Source: Acidisarcina polymorpha (GTDB lineage: Bacteria > Acidobacteriota > Terriglobia > Terriglobales > Acidobacteriaceae). Taken from it: a DNA stretch of 64,000 bases. Below, piece by piece: positions 45,644 to 53,790 of the stretch (position 1 is its first letter; the number at the start of each line of letters is the position of its first letter). The notes below the pieces were generated by a model. The model made no database searches, was not told the origin of the DNA, and was given only the letters and a program-made list of their open reading frames with translations. The DNA is taken from positions 5,394,001 to 5,458,000 of the forward strand of contig NZ_CP030840.1 of NCBI RefSeq assembly GCF_003330725.1. Direction: 5' to 3'. The translations under genes and the position numbers were made by a program.

Positions 45644-47134
45644 ATGGCGCTTCCATCCACGGATAGAACGGCGAAACAGGCAACTATGGCGGCGCGTGTC
45701 ACAGAGAATCCGGCGGTCAAGAGAGGGACCCGGCCGCGGGTGCTGATCATTGGTAGCGGCTTTGCCGGACTTCACGCGGCGATGGGATTGGCAAAGGTGC
45801 CCGTGGATATCACTCTCATCGATCGCCGCAACCATCACACCTTCCAGCCGCTGCTCTATCAGGTTGCGCTTGCGGTGTTGTCCCCCGCCAATATTGCCCA
45901 GCCGATTCGCTCGATGTTTCGCGACCAGCAAAATATTGAAGTGCTGATGGATGAGGCGATCCATTTCGATCTCGATGCACGGCGCGTGGCGATGAAGAGC
46001 GGCGCAACGATGGAATACGACTACCTCATGGTCGCTACTGGATCGACCCATTCGTACTTCGGCAAGGATGAGTGGGCCAAGCTCGCGCCGGGTTTGAAAA
46101 CGGTGGAAGATGCAACCGAGATTCGCCGCAGGGTGTTGCTGGCATTCGAATTGGCAGAGCGGCAGATGCTCGAGACGGGCTCTCATCCCCCGCTCAACTT
46201 TGTCATCGTTGGCGGCGGACCGACCGGCGTGGAACTGGCAGGTGCGATTTCTGACATTGCCAAGCTTTACATGAGGCGAGACTTCAGGCACATCAACCCG
46301 GCGATGGCGCGGGTATTGATTCTGGAGGGCGGCCCAAGGATCCTGCCCAGCTATCCTGAAGATCTTTCGGCAAAGGCAGTCGAACAACTCGCAACTCTGG
46401 GCGTCGAAGTCCAGGTGAATGCCAGAGTGACGGACATTCAGCCAGGCTATGTAGTGATGGACAACAAGCGCATTGATGCGGTGGTGACGCTTTGGGCAGC
46501 CGGAGTCCAGGCTTCTCCCTTAGGGAAGCTTTTGGGCGTCGAGACGGACAAGCGCGGATGTGTGCTGGTTGATCTGCATCTGAACCCAGCGGGACATCCA
46601 GACGTCTTTGTTTGCGGCGATCTGGCTCATGTTGTTGAAAACGGACGCCAGATTCCCGGCGTCGCCCAGCCGGCAATGCAGATGGGTGACCACGTAGCCC
46701 AAATGATTGCACAAGATATCGATGGTAAACCTCGCACGAACTTCCATTACTTCGACAAGGGCGACATGTCCACGATTGGACGAATGGCCGCAGTCGCGAA
46801 GGTCGAGTGGCCGTTCAAAGCCCACTGGGGCGGTTTTCTTGCCTGGGCTACCTGGCTGGTCGTGCATATCTTTTTCCTGATTGGCTTCCGCAATCGGCTG
46901 GCCGTGCTCTTTGAGTGGACCTACACCTATTTCACCTTCTCGCGTGGGGCGCGCTTAATCACCGGAGATCAGACGCTGCCCGGCTGGAACGAGCAGGAGG
47001 GAGTAAGCTCAGACCCCACGCTCACAGCGCTTGATACTACTTCACCAGGAGTAAGAGATGGCCTCAAGGGACATGCTTCCGAGGCGTCGAATGTCGCCGC
47101 CCGGACTGAAGAGCCGGCCAAGCAGCCCGCTTGA
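45644..47134 (+). CDS. ndh: Type II NADH dehydrogenase (NAD(P)/FAD-dependent oxidoreductase)
   Basis: 496 residues. FAD is bound at LIIGSGFAGLHAAMGLAK and NADH at FVIVGGGPTGVELAGAISD. The sequence LIDRRNHHTFQPLLYQVA and the late VFVCGDLAHVVENGRQIPGV are typical of NDH-2. C-terminal hydrophobic stretches (FLAWATWLVVHIFFLIGF) anchor it to the inner membrane. It passes electrons from NADH to quinone without pumping protons. GGAGG lies seven bases before the ATG. The last 60 residues form a polar tail. Confidence 0.9.
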   Translation: MALPSTDRTAKQATMAARVTENPAVKRGTRPRVLIIGSGFAGLHAAMGLAKVPVDITLIDRRNHHTFQPLLYQVALAVLSPANIAQPIRSMFRDQQNIEVLMDEAIHFDLDARRVAMKSGATMEYDYLMVATGSTHSYFGKDEWAKLAPGLKTVEDATEIRRRVLLAFELAERQMLETGSHPPLNFVIVGGGPTGVELAGAISDIAKLYMRRDFRHINPAMARVLILEGGPRILPSYPEDLSAKAVEQLATLGVEVQVNARVTDIQPGYVVMDNKRIDAVVTLWAAGVQASPLGKLLGVETDKRGCVLVDLHLNPAGHPDVFVCGDLAHVVENGRQIPGVAQPAMQMGDHVAQMIAQDIDGKPRTNFHYFDKGDMSTIGRMAAVAKVEWPFKAHWGGFLAWATWLVVHIFFLIGFRNRLAVLFEWTYTYFTFSRGARLITGDQTLPGWNEQEGVSSDPTLTALDTTSPGVRDGLKGHASEASNVAARTEEPAKQPA

Positions 47135-47252
47135 GGTTCTTCTTCGCCGAAGTGGCAGTACTTACTACTCTTCTGGTGCTTGATCTGATACGGGTGTGCT
47201 GATGAACCTGCTATTGAAGTCGAAGCTTCCATAAAGGTCAAAGAGAAATGCC

Positions 47253-47972
47253 TCAGTCGAAGCGCGACCATCGTGGATCGCGCTCGGTGAGCCAACCAAA
47301 AAGCAGACCGATGGTGGCCCAGAGGATGAGTTGAAGCGCCCAGGAGGAAAGACGGAAGCGCCACAGAACATCCGCAGGAAACGCGGCCGGAACCTCATCG
47401 ATGGACGGAAGGAAGTGGGCCGCCAGAGCGGTGAGGGCGATGAAAGCCGCAGCGCCTAAGAGTGTTCCGCTCCATATTCCGAATTTGCAACTCAGGCGAG
47501 AAGCGACCTCTGAGGAGAAGACAATTGCCGCGATCGAAGCGAGAACCATAAGGAAAAATGCTGCCGTCCGCATACCGATGGTGTCGGAAAGCCCGACCGC
47601 CGGAGGGCTTGCCGGATACTTCACTGTGGGGACGAAGGCGATTGCGACAAATCCCAGGAAGCCAAGGAGCGCGGCGAGCGCACGCGGATTGCTCGGACCA
47701 AAACGTCCGTAGGTGAAGGCAAAAACCAGCCCGAAGATACCGCCTAGAGCAGCGCCGAATCCGACCGTGGCTGTAAGGAGTCCAGCAGTCTTTTGCACCC
47801 GGCGGCTGAACACCTCCGCCTCCGGTGCTTCGCCTCTGGCCTGAGCTGCAGCGTTCTCAAACGCGATCGAGCGATCTACCTGGGGTTCGCCTAGCCAATG
47901 CGCTGAAAGAAAGACCAGGATGCCAGCGATGACGCCAACGATCATCCCGCGCAACAGCAGACTACTTGTCAT
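47253..47972 (-). CDS. cbtA: Cobalt transporter subunit CbtA
   Basis: 239 residues with about six membrane segments. The FVPTVKYPASPPAVG motif and the N-terminal LLLRGMIVGVIAGILVF match CbtA. With CbtB it is predicted to import cobalt, and in many bacteria the pair is under cobalamin control. It lies 27 bases downstream of cbtB in the same direction. In this window it complements the cob operon at the left end. Confidence 0.88.
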   Translation of the reverse strand: MTSSLLLRGMIVGVIAGILVFLSAHWLGEPQVDRSIAFENAAAQARGEAPEAEVFSRRVQKTAGLLTATVGFGAALGGIFGLVFAFTYGRFGPSNPRALAALLGFLGFVAIAFVPTVKYPASPPAVGLSDTIGMRTAAFFLMVLASIAAIVFSSEVASRLSCKFGIWSGTLLGAAAFIALTALAAHFLPSIDEVPAAFPADVLWRFRLSSWALQLILWATIGLLFGWLTERDPRWSRFD

Positions 47973-47999
47973 CTCTCATCCGTTGAGGGATTTGGGTTC

Positions 48000-48218
48000 T
48001 TAGTGACAAGGAAAGCCGAGGAGGTGGCGACCGTCGTGGACGAACTCGTGAATGGTTCGACCATGCATCATGCTGGTGGCGCCTTGCTCCGCGCCGACAA
48101 AATAGATCACAAGAAGGAGGAGAAGCCCCGCAAAGACTGCCCAAGGAAAAATCTCCGACAAGGGAATCGCCGGAACCAAGACGGGTTGTGGGGCGGAGCT
48201 GGTGTTCGCGGATGCCAT
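48000..48218 (-). CDS. cbtB: Cobalt transporter subunit CbtB
   Basis: 72 residues. One membrane segment (FPWAVFAGLLLLLVIYFVG) and the His-rich end HEFVHDGRHLLGFPCH, a likely metal-binding site, are the CbtB signature. The ATG at 48218 has AGGAG seven bases upstream, which decides the start against a much longer open frame. It is upstream of cbtA and probably co-translated. Confidence 0.88.
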   Translation of the reverse strand: MASANTSSAPQPVLVPAIPLSEIFPWAVFAGLLLLLVIYFVGAEQGATSMMHGRTIHEFVHDGRHLLGFPCH

Positions 48219-48272
48219 GATCAATCTCCTGAGCTGGAACTTCTTCAGTTTAAAGCAAAGCAAAGTTGCTGT

Positions 48273-48341
48273 CAGGTGGTGGAAAGTCATTACGCAGGCA
48301 TGCTCTGACGGAAAACTCAAACGGATGCCACGCCCCACCTG
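48273..48341 (-). promoter_or_regulatory. Candidate structured leader of cbtB-cbtA
   Basis: On the transcribed minus strand, CAGGTGG (plus 48335-48341) can pair with CCACCTG (plus 48273-48279). Nested inside, GGCAT (plus 48325-48329) can pair with ATGCC (plus 48297-48301). The region ends about 55 bases before the cbtB start. CbtB genes are often controlled by cobalamin riboswitches, but I do not find a convincing B12 box here (nearest: GTCAGAGCATGCCTGC). It may be a metal- or cobalamin-responsive RNA or chance pairing. Confidence 0.35.
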
Positions 48342-48390
48342 CTGTTCCTTGGTCCCGTGCACACGTTCTCATAGGATGAACTCCTGTACG

Positions 48391-48500
48391 AAACCTCGCT
48401 AGATAAAACCTCGCTACATAAAACCTCGCTGGATGAAAATCTGGACTAGATAAAATCTGGACTGGATAAAATCTGCGATAGATAGAATCTGCATTGGATA
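48391..48500 (+). repeat. Seven-copy degenerate tandem repeat, 15-17 bp unit
   Basis: Seven adjacent units cover the 110 bases: three of the type AAACCTCGCTAGATA (48391-48435), then four drifting to AAATCTGGACTGGATA and GAATCTGCATTGGATA (48436-48500). The ends (GATA) are best kept while the middle diverges, and the drift is ordered along the array, which suggests successive duplication. It lies between divergent cbtB and the phosphatase-fold gene at 48523. Confidence 0.8.
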
Positions 48501-48522
48501 GTCACGATCTGACCTGCGCTCG

Positions 48523-49146
48523 ATGCCCGCATCTGTTTCTCCAATCCGTCTCACTCTCATCAGCGCTCCAGCTACGCGCCAGTTGCAGGAAGGTATTTTC
48601 CTCGGGGATGAAGGCCTGGATGCGTCGGCCCGCGCGCAGCTCGAGCGGGTCCGTTGGACAGCAGATCCAGGCCAGAAGATTTGGGTGTCTCCGGAAGCTC
48701 GAACAAGAGAGACAGCCAAGGCGCTCGGGGTGAACGCGGAAGAGGCGCCGGAACTACGGGAATGTGATTTCGGTTTATGGCGTGGTCGTTCCTTGCAGGA
48801 GATTCACCACGAAGATCCAGTCGGCCTTCGACTCTGGATCCAGGATCTAGGGTCATGTCCTCACCGAGGCGAGTCGTTCCTGCAATTAATGGAACGCGTG
48901 GGGGAATGGCTCGACCTCCGGCGAGAAGCTGGCTCTTGCGTGGTCATTACCCATGCATCGGTCATTCGCGCGGCCATCGTGCATGCTCTATCCGCGCCGC
49001 AGGAGAGCTTTCGCCGAATAGAATTAGGCCCGCTCACGCTAACGGACATTCGCCAGAACGGCGCCCAGTGGCACGTTCGGTCGATGGGAGTTCGGCTGAC
49101 GAACGCCGAGGGGTCCGCGGAGCATGAAGAACCGCAATGTGACTAG
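48523..49146 (+). CDS. Histidine-phosphatase-fold protein lacking the RHG motif
   Basis: 207 residues. WVSPEARTRETAKALGV, ECDFGLWRGRSLQEI and VVITHASVIRAAIVHAL match the branch-2-like core of phosphoglycerate mutase/CobC proteins, including the second catalytic His. The N-terminal strand that normally carries LxRHG reads LTLISAPATRQLQEG, so the phosphorylated His is missing. Similar degenerate proteins can accompany cbtAB; here the genes are divergent. It may be catalytically inactive or use another residue. No ribosome binding site is evident. Confidence 0.7.
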   Translation: MPASVSPIRLTLISAPATRQLQEGIFLGDEGLDASARAQLERVRWTADPGQKIWVSPEARTRETAKALGVNAEEAPELRECDFGLWRGRSLQEIHHEDPVGLRLWIQDLGSCPHRGESFLQLMERVGEWLDLRREAGSCVVITHASVIRAAIVHALSAPQESFRRIELGPLTLTDIRQNGAQWHVRSMGVRLTNAEGSAEHEEPQCD

Positions 49147-49223
49147 ATTCCCGCCAAGCAGCCTGCTCTAGTTTCGTCGGGTTCATTGCAGTGATGAAAG
49201 ACCTTCGCTCCGTGCCTCGCAGC

Positions 49224-51068
49224 TCATTGCCGGTAGATGCGGGCCTCCCAGGGGCTCAGGTTGAGAACTGTGCTGTTTTCCTCTTTGGATTTCAAGTTGG
49301 AAAGTGCGAGTCTCCCTGCCTGCAGACCATCTGGCAGTTTGTATTGGACTGTCGATGGAGAAAAGTTCAACACGATGAGGTATCTCTGGTCGCCAAGCAT
49401 CCTGGTGTAGGCAAAGATGGAGGAGTTCTCTGGGTCGATGTCCTTGTAGTCGCCGTAGATCAGCGCGGGAGTCTTGCTGCGAAGCGCGATCATCTGCTGA
49501 TAATAGTGATAGATCGAGTCGGGATTCGCCAGCTCTTCTTTGGCGTTGATCTGGGAATAGTTCGGGTTGACGGCGAGCCATGGCTTCGACCCCGTGGTAA
49601 AGCCGCCGTTGGCGGTTGTGTCCCACTGCATCGGCGTGCGCGAGTTGTCGCGGCTGGTCTTTTTCAGGTTGGCGATGTAGTCCCCGGCGCTTATCTTGCC
49701 TGTGAGGACGTCGGCCTTATAGCCGTTCTTGACCTCGATGTCGTCGAAGTCTTCGATGCGTTCGAAAGGATAGTTCGTCATCCCGAGCTCGTCTCCCTGA
49801 TAGACAAAGGGCGTTCCTTTCATCGTAAGCAGAAGGGTCGCAAGCAGCTTTGCGGAAGGCGCCCGGTTGGCGGCGGAGTCGTCGCCAAAGTTCGAAACAA
49901 TGCGCGGATTGTCATGGTTAGAAAGGAAAATCGTGTTCCAGCTGTGTAAGTCGAGGACCGCGTCCTGACGGTCGTAAACGGCCTTGAGTTCTGGCAGCGT
50001 AAAGGGCTTCCATAACCTTCCATTGCGATTAATGCGTACGGTATCGAAATTGAAGATCATGTTGAGTTCGCGGCGGCGTTCGTCGACCAGTAAGTGCGTT
50101 TGGTCGAGGGTGATGCCGAGCGCCTCGCCGACGGTCATGACGTCGTACTTCGATAGCACCTCGCGGTTCATCTCCTGGAGGTAATCATGGAGATGCGGGC
50201 CCGCGGCATAGACGAATTGCGGCGCTTTGAGCTCGTCCGGCGTAAGGTCGGGAAAGGCCTGGTTCTTGGAGATGAACGGGATCACGTCCATGCGGAAGCC
50301 GTCAACGCCCTTGTCGAGCCAGAACTTCATCAAATCATGGACCTCGGCGCGGACTTTGGGGTTGTCCCAGTTAAGATCGGGCTGCTTCTCAGCAAAATAG
50401 TGAAGATAGTATTCGTTGGTTCCGGCATCTTTCTTCCACGTGGAGCCCGAGAAGAAAGAGGGATCGTTGTTCGGAGGGAGTTCGGCTCCATTCGGCCCTG
50501 TCTTGCCGGGACGCCAGAGGTAGTAATCCCGGTAAGGGTTGTCCTTCGATTTACGGCTCTCGACAAACCAGCGGTGTTCGTCGCTCGTATGATTCACGAC
50601 GAGATCGATGATGAGTTTCATATGACGCTGCTTGATGCCTTTGAGCATGGCGTCGAAATCATCCATGGTGCCGAATTCTCTCATCACCTTGCGGTAATCG
50701 CGGATATCGTAGCCGTTGTCCGCATTGGGTGAGTCGAAATGCGGACTGAGCCAGATGACATTGACACCCAGGGCCTGCAGATAATCGAGCTTCGAAGTGA
50801 TCCCGGGCAGGTCCCCGATGCCGTCGCCGTTCGAGTCCTTAAAGGAACGTGGATAGATCTGGTAGACGACTGCTTCCTTCCACCATTTGCGGATATAACC
50901 ATTGGAAGTCGTGCTTAAAAGATTGGGATCTGCACTCATCGTAGAGCTTTGCACCTGCGGAGTTTCTGTCTGTTCTGGGATGCCTGCTGCCGGAGACTCG
51001 GAGGGCAGCAAGACAGCGGCCAATGCGAACATGCTCACGAGCGACCAGCAAAGTTTCTCAATCCACAT
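49224..51068 (-). CDS. Secreted GH13 alpha-glucosidase (oligo-1,6-glucosidase-like)
   Basis: 614 residues. A signal peptide (SLVSMFALAAVLLPSESPAA) precedes a GH13 barrel: WWKEAVVYQIYPRSFKDSNG, LIIDLVVNHTSDEHRWF, the nucleophile in GFRMDVIPF (near residue 260), the acid in TVGEALGITLD and the stabiliser in FLSNHDNPRIVSN. Conserved YPRSF and SRTPMQWD match the oligo-1,6-glucosidase/trehalulose hydrolase branch. It should release glucose from short alpha-glucans in the periplasm or outside. No transporter or regulator gene is adjacent. Confidence 0.92.
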   Translation of the reverse strand: MWIEKLCWSLVSMFALAAVLLPSESPAAGIPEQTETPQVQSSTMSADPNLLSTTSNGYIRKWWKEAVVYQIYPRSFKDSNGDGIGDLPGITSKLDYLQALGVNVIWLSPHFDSPNADNGYDIRDYRKVMREFGTMDDFDAMLKGIKQRHMKLIIDLVVNHTSDEHRWFVESRKSKDNPYRDYYLWRPGKTGPNGAELPPNNDPSFFSGSTWKKDAGTNEYYLHYFAEKQPDLNWDNPKVRAEVHDLMKFWLDKGVDGFRMDVIPFISKNQAFPDLTPDELKAPQFVYAAGPHLHDYLQEMNREVLSKYDVMTVGEALGITLDQTHLLVDERRRELNMIFNFDTVRINRNGRLWKPFTLPELKAVYDRQDAVLDLHSWNTIFLSNHDNPRIVSNFGDDSAANRAPSAKLLATLLLTMKGTPFVYQGDELGMTNYPFERIEDFDDIEVKNGYKADVLTGKISAGDYIANLKKTSRDNSRTPMQWDTTANGGFTTGSKPWLAVNPNYSQINAKEELANPDSIYHYYQQMIALRSKTPALIYGDYKDIDPENSSIFAYTRMLGDQRYLIVLNFSPSTVQYKLPDGLQAGRLALSNLKSKEENSTVLNLSPWEARIYRQ

Positions 51069-51378
51069 AGGTGTACACGGCTCCGGTTAGTGTGGCGCGG
51101 GGAACGATCGTTTCGCCCGAGCTTCTATATATAACCGTCGAATGCGTCTACGTACACTTCCGGTCGTGCAACTCGCGTTGAAATGGACCTGCGTCGAGGT
51201 GATGATGCGTGGACGCAGTCTCGACCTGGTGCCAGGCTTCTCGATCACTGGCGGCGGTACGTATCCAGCTGGGATTGCGACGAAGAATAATTGTGGGCCA
51301 TTTTCTCACAAGTGAGTCGTGTATCGTGACGATAACAGACCCCGTATCTTCGGTGAATGAAAAGGCAGTCCGGAAAGA
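51069..51378. other. Divergent intergenic region
   Basis: About 310 bases between the glucosidase (minus) and ppx (plus). A TATATATA-like tract around 51126-51133 could serve a minus-strand -10 element, but I find no -35. GGAAAG lies next to the ppx start. No open frame of protein-like composition. Confidence 0.4.
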
Positions 51379-52935
51379 ATGCATACGTTTGCGGCGATCG
51401 ACATAGGTTCGAACTCCTGCCGTCTGAAGATCGCACGAGTGGTGCAACACCGCCTGAAGGTTGTCCACGAAGACCGGGAAGTGACTCGGCTGGGTACGAG
51501 CGTCTTTGATACCGGGCTCATCTCTCCACAGGCAATGGCGGACACCCTCGCCGCACTGAAACGTTTCTATCGAGCGGTGCAGGAGTTCGGCGCCGATCAG
51601 GTGCGGGCGGTCGCCACTTCGGCGATGCGGGATGCGCGCAACGCCCGGGCTTTTCTCGCGTGGGTCCGCGATGAGACCGGTTGGGAGGTGGAGATCATCT
51701 CCGGGCTGGAGGAGGGCCGGCTGATCCATCGCGGGGTCATGAGCAACGAGGAGGGCCTAGCCGGAAACTGCCTGCTCATCGATGTCGGCGGGGGCAGCTG
51801 CGAGATCTCGCTCTCCGAACACAAGCGCATCAAGGATACGTTGAGTTTACCCCTGGGAGCGGTGCGCCTGACCCAGGAGTTCCTGGTTAACGACCCGCCA
51901 GCCCCCCAGGACATTGCGCGGATGAAGCAGTTCATCGCTCGGGAATTGCGTCGCGCGGAACGAAGGAATATCGCTTCCCTGGTGAAGAACGTCATCGCTA
52001 CCTCGGGCACCGCCGCGGCGCTGGCCGAATCCAGCCGGTTTCTGGTCAAGACTCGAGCCGCGAAGGCATCTGTAAAAACCGCCATCAAGTCCGACCCCCA
52101 TCTAATCGCCACGCGCGCCATACGCCGTTTAGCCGAAAAGCTGACCAAGCTCGAGAATCCCGCGCGGGCGGCAGTGCCCGGCATTGGTCCTCGGCGCTCC
52201 GAGATCATTGTCGCCGGTGCGCATGTGTATGCAGAGATCCTGGAACGTTTTGCTCTGCCCGGATTTCAGTATTCGGCACTGGGGTTGAGAGATGGCATCC
52301 TTGCGCAAATGCTGGCAGAGCGGGATGAACGAGCGCCGTTGCACGAGGTGTTCGAGCGTGAGCGCTGGGAGGGCGTGCTCGAAACCTGCCGGCGGTATGG
52401 TGTCGATCCCAGATCTGCGGAGCCCATCTGCGACCACGCTACTCAACTCTTCAAGGACCTGCAGAAAGTGCATGAGTTGCCGGCGGAGTATTTGGATTGG
52501 TTGCAGGCCGCTGCAATGCTGAAGGACATCGGCAAGTTCATGAACTACCAGGGTCATCACCGGCATGCGCAGTACATCATTGCCAATTCCGAGCTCTACG
52601 GGTTCACGCCGCACCAGCGGGCGGTGACCTCAGCCATCGCCCGCTATCTCGGCAAGAGCCGCCCGGTAGCGGAAGGCCGAACCATGCGGCAGGTGCTCCC
52701 CGCCGATCATGAGCCGGTAAAACGCGCAGTCGTCCTGCTTCGATTGGCAGTCGCTTTGAACCAGGATCGCGCCAGTGATGTTCTTAGAGTGACAGCGAGG
52801 GTGTATCCAAAGCGGGTGATTCTGGAACTGACGCCGGGACGAACCGGCGCTGAGCTCGAGCTATGGTCGCTGCGCAAAGAATCGGGCTACTTCTTCGAAG
52901 TTTTCAAACGCGAGCTCTTGGTAACACTCGAATAG
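51379..52935 (+). CDS. ppx: Exopolyphosphatase / Ppx-GppA family phosphatase
   Basis: 518 residues. Two ASKHA phosphate loops, AAIDIGSNSCRLKIAR and LIDVGGGSCEISLSE, start the protein. A C-terminal HD-type domain has CDHATQLFKDLQKVHELP and MLKDIGKFMNYQGHHRHAQY. It hydrolyses polyphosphate from the ends or pppGpp. Together with ppk1 at 55.6 kb it gives both arms of polyphosphate turnover. Its 3' end overlaps the convergent sixA by 49 bases. Confidence 0.93.
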   Translation: MHTFAAIDIGSNSCRLKIARVVQHRLKVVHEDREVTRLGTSVFDTGLISPQAMADTLAALKRFYRAVQEFGADQVRAVATSAMRDARNARAFLAWVRDETGWEVEIISGLEEGRLIHRGVMSNEEGLAGNCLLIDVGGGSCEISLSEHKRIKDTLSLPLGAVRLTQEFLVNDPPAPQDIARMKQFIARELRRAERRNIASLVKNVIATSGTAAALAESSRFLVKTRAAKASVKTAIKSDPHLIATRAIRRLAEKLTKLENPARAAVPGIGPRRSEIIVAGAHVYAEILERFALPGFQYSALGLRDGILAQMLAERDERAPLHEVFERERWEGVLETCRRYGVDPRSAEPICDHATQLFKDLQKVHELPAEYLDWLQAAAMLKDIGKFMNYQGHHRHAQYIIANSELYGFTPHQRAVTSAIARYLGKSRPVAEGRTMRQVLPADHEPVKRAVVLLRLAVALNQDRASDVLRVTARVYPKRVILELTPGRTGAELELWSLRKESGYFFEVFKRELLVTLE

Positions 52936-53438
52936 AGAGTGCGCAGCATTCTCGCATCGAGCAGCCAATTGAGCGTAGAGGGCCGTCGCGTGCAATCGAC
53001 TCTGGCAAGTGCTCCCTTGCGCAGACGGATGCTGGCGCGTTCCGGGGCGCCGTGGCCATTCGCGCTCGCACAAGAGATGAGCGAGCTGAGGAACTGCTGC
53101 AAGTTGGGGTTGTGGCCGACGATCAACACGTTTTCATGAACAGAAAGATCGGAGACCAGGGAATGAAAATCGGCGACGCTGCCGGATGGAGCGAGTGCAT
53201 CCGCAAGCGTTATTTTGGTCTCATATCCGATCTCCATGCCCACAAGAGATGCGGTCTGAAGAGCACGCTTGAGCGGGCTTGAGGCTATGCAGTCAAAATG
53301 TACATTGAGCGCATTCAGACACGTGGCGATCAACATGCACTGTTGTTTGCCTTCCTTGTCGAGCGGGCGCTTGACATCGATGACGGGATTGGCGCGGCGG
53401 GTTCCAGCACTGGCATGGCGAAGTACATACAAATTCAT
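52887..53438 (-). CDS. sixA: Phosphohistidine phosphatase SixA-like
   Basis: 183 residues. NLYVLRHASAGTRRANP carries the catalytic RH pair. ASSPLKRALQTASLV and LIVGHNPNLQQFLSSL complete the histidine-phosphatase core. SixA removes phosphate from histidine-phosphorylated phosphotransferase proteins. I chose the ATG at 53438 since the motif starts right after it; the frame is open 12 codons further. Neighbouring ppx and ppk1 make a phosphate-handling role plausible. Confidence 0.85.
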   Translation of the reverse strand: MNLYVLRHASAGTRRANPVIDVKRPLDKEGKQQCMLIATCLNALNVHFDCIASSPLKRALQTASLVGMEIGYETKITLADALAPSGSVADFHSLVSDLSVHENVLIVGHNPNLQQFLSSLISCASANGHGAPERASIRLRKGALARVDCTRRPSTLNWLLDARMLRTLYSSVTKSSRLKTSKK

Positions 53439-53523
53439 CGTTAGGGGAGCTTCTCTCTTGGCGGCGACTGCCAACCGAGAAGAAGAAACGTCCTCGGTTG
53501 GCCACCAGCGGCGTTATTCACCT

Positions 53524-53536
53524 AATTGTAACAATT
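53524..53536. promoter_or_regulatory. Perfect palindrome upstream of sixA
   Basis: AATTGT, one A, ACAATT: a perfect 6-bp inverted repeat about 85 bases upstream of sixA. It could be an operator for sixA. It may also be incidental AT-rich symmetry. Confidence 0.28.
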
Positions 53537-53598
53537 GAGAACCACCCCGAATGTTAAAAGGCCGGCCGCCCGCGGGTTTCCGCCATACCTCAATTGGA

Positions 53599-53781
53599 TC
53601 AGGTCAGTGGAGCCGGGGCGGGGATTGGCTCGATAGGAAAACCGGGATCGATTCCGGGTGTTTCCGGCCCAGGGATGGGGACCGGTTCCGGATCGGGCGC
53701 CGGATCGGGATCCGGTTCGGGAAAAGGTCCCGGAAATGATGACATGGAATAAAGGGCCGTCAGGCGGTCTTCAACGTTCAT
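53599..53781 (-). CDS. Proline-rich small protein of unknown function
   Basis: 60 residues. The N-terminal MNVEDRLTALYSMSSFPGPF is followed by a run of alternating Pro with Asp/Glu/Ile/Val (PEPDPDPAPDPEPVPIPGP). AGAGG lies seven bases before the ATG, which supports translation. The DNA is a CCGGATCGGG-like repeat. It is separate from both neighbours. It may be a real microprotein or a chance frame in a repeat; the ribosome binding site tips it toward real. Confidence 0.45.
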   Translation of the reverse strand: MNVEDRLTALYSMSSFPGPFPEPDPDPAPDPEPVPIPGPETPGIDPGFPIEPIPAPAPLT

Positions 53782-53790
53782 AGGACACCT

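Noticed and set aside
45495-45683. Longer N-terminus for the exported protein at 45051
   Set aside because: The extension would overlap the divergent NADH dehydrogenase start and hide a good signal peptide; GGAGG precedes the GTG at 45494.
48219-48400. Standard cobalamin riboswitch upstream of cbtB
   Set aside because: The expected B12 box and the flanking conserved core are not matched; only a partial resemblance (GTCAGAGCATGCCTGC) is seen, so I list only a candidate structured leader.
48391-48500. CRISPR array
   Set aside because: The units are adjacent and degenerate with no spacers between them, and no cas genes are present.
51401-51420. tRNA T-loop-like string GGTTCGAAC
   Set aside because: It lies inside the ppx coding sequence at its conserved ATP/phosphate loop, and no cloverleaf can be drawn around it.
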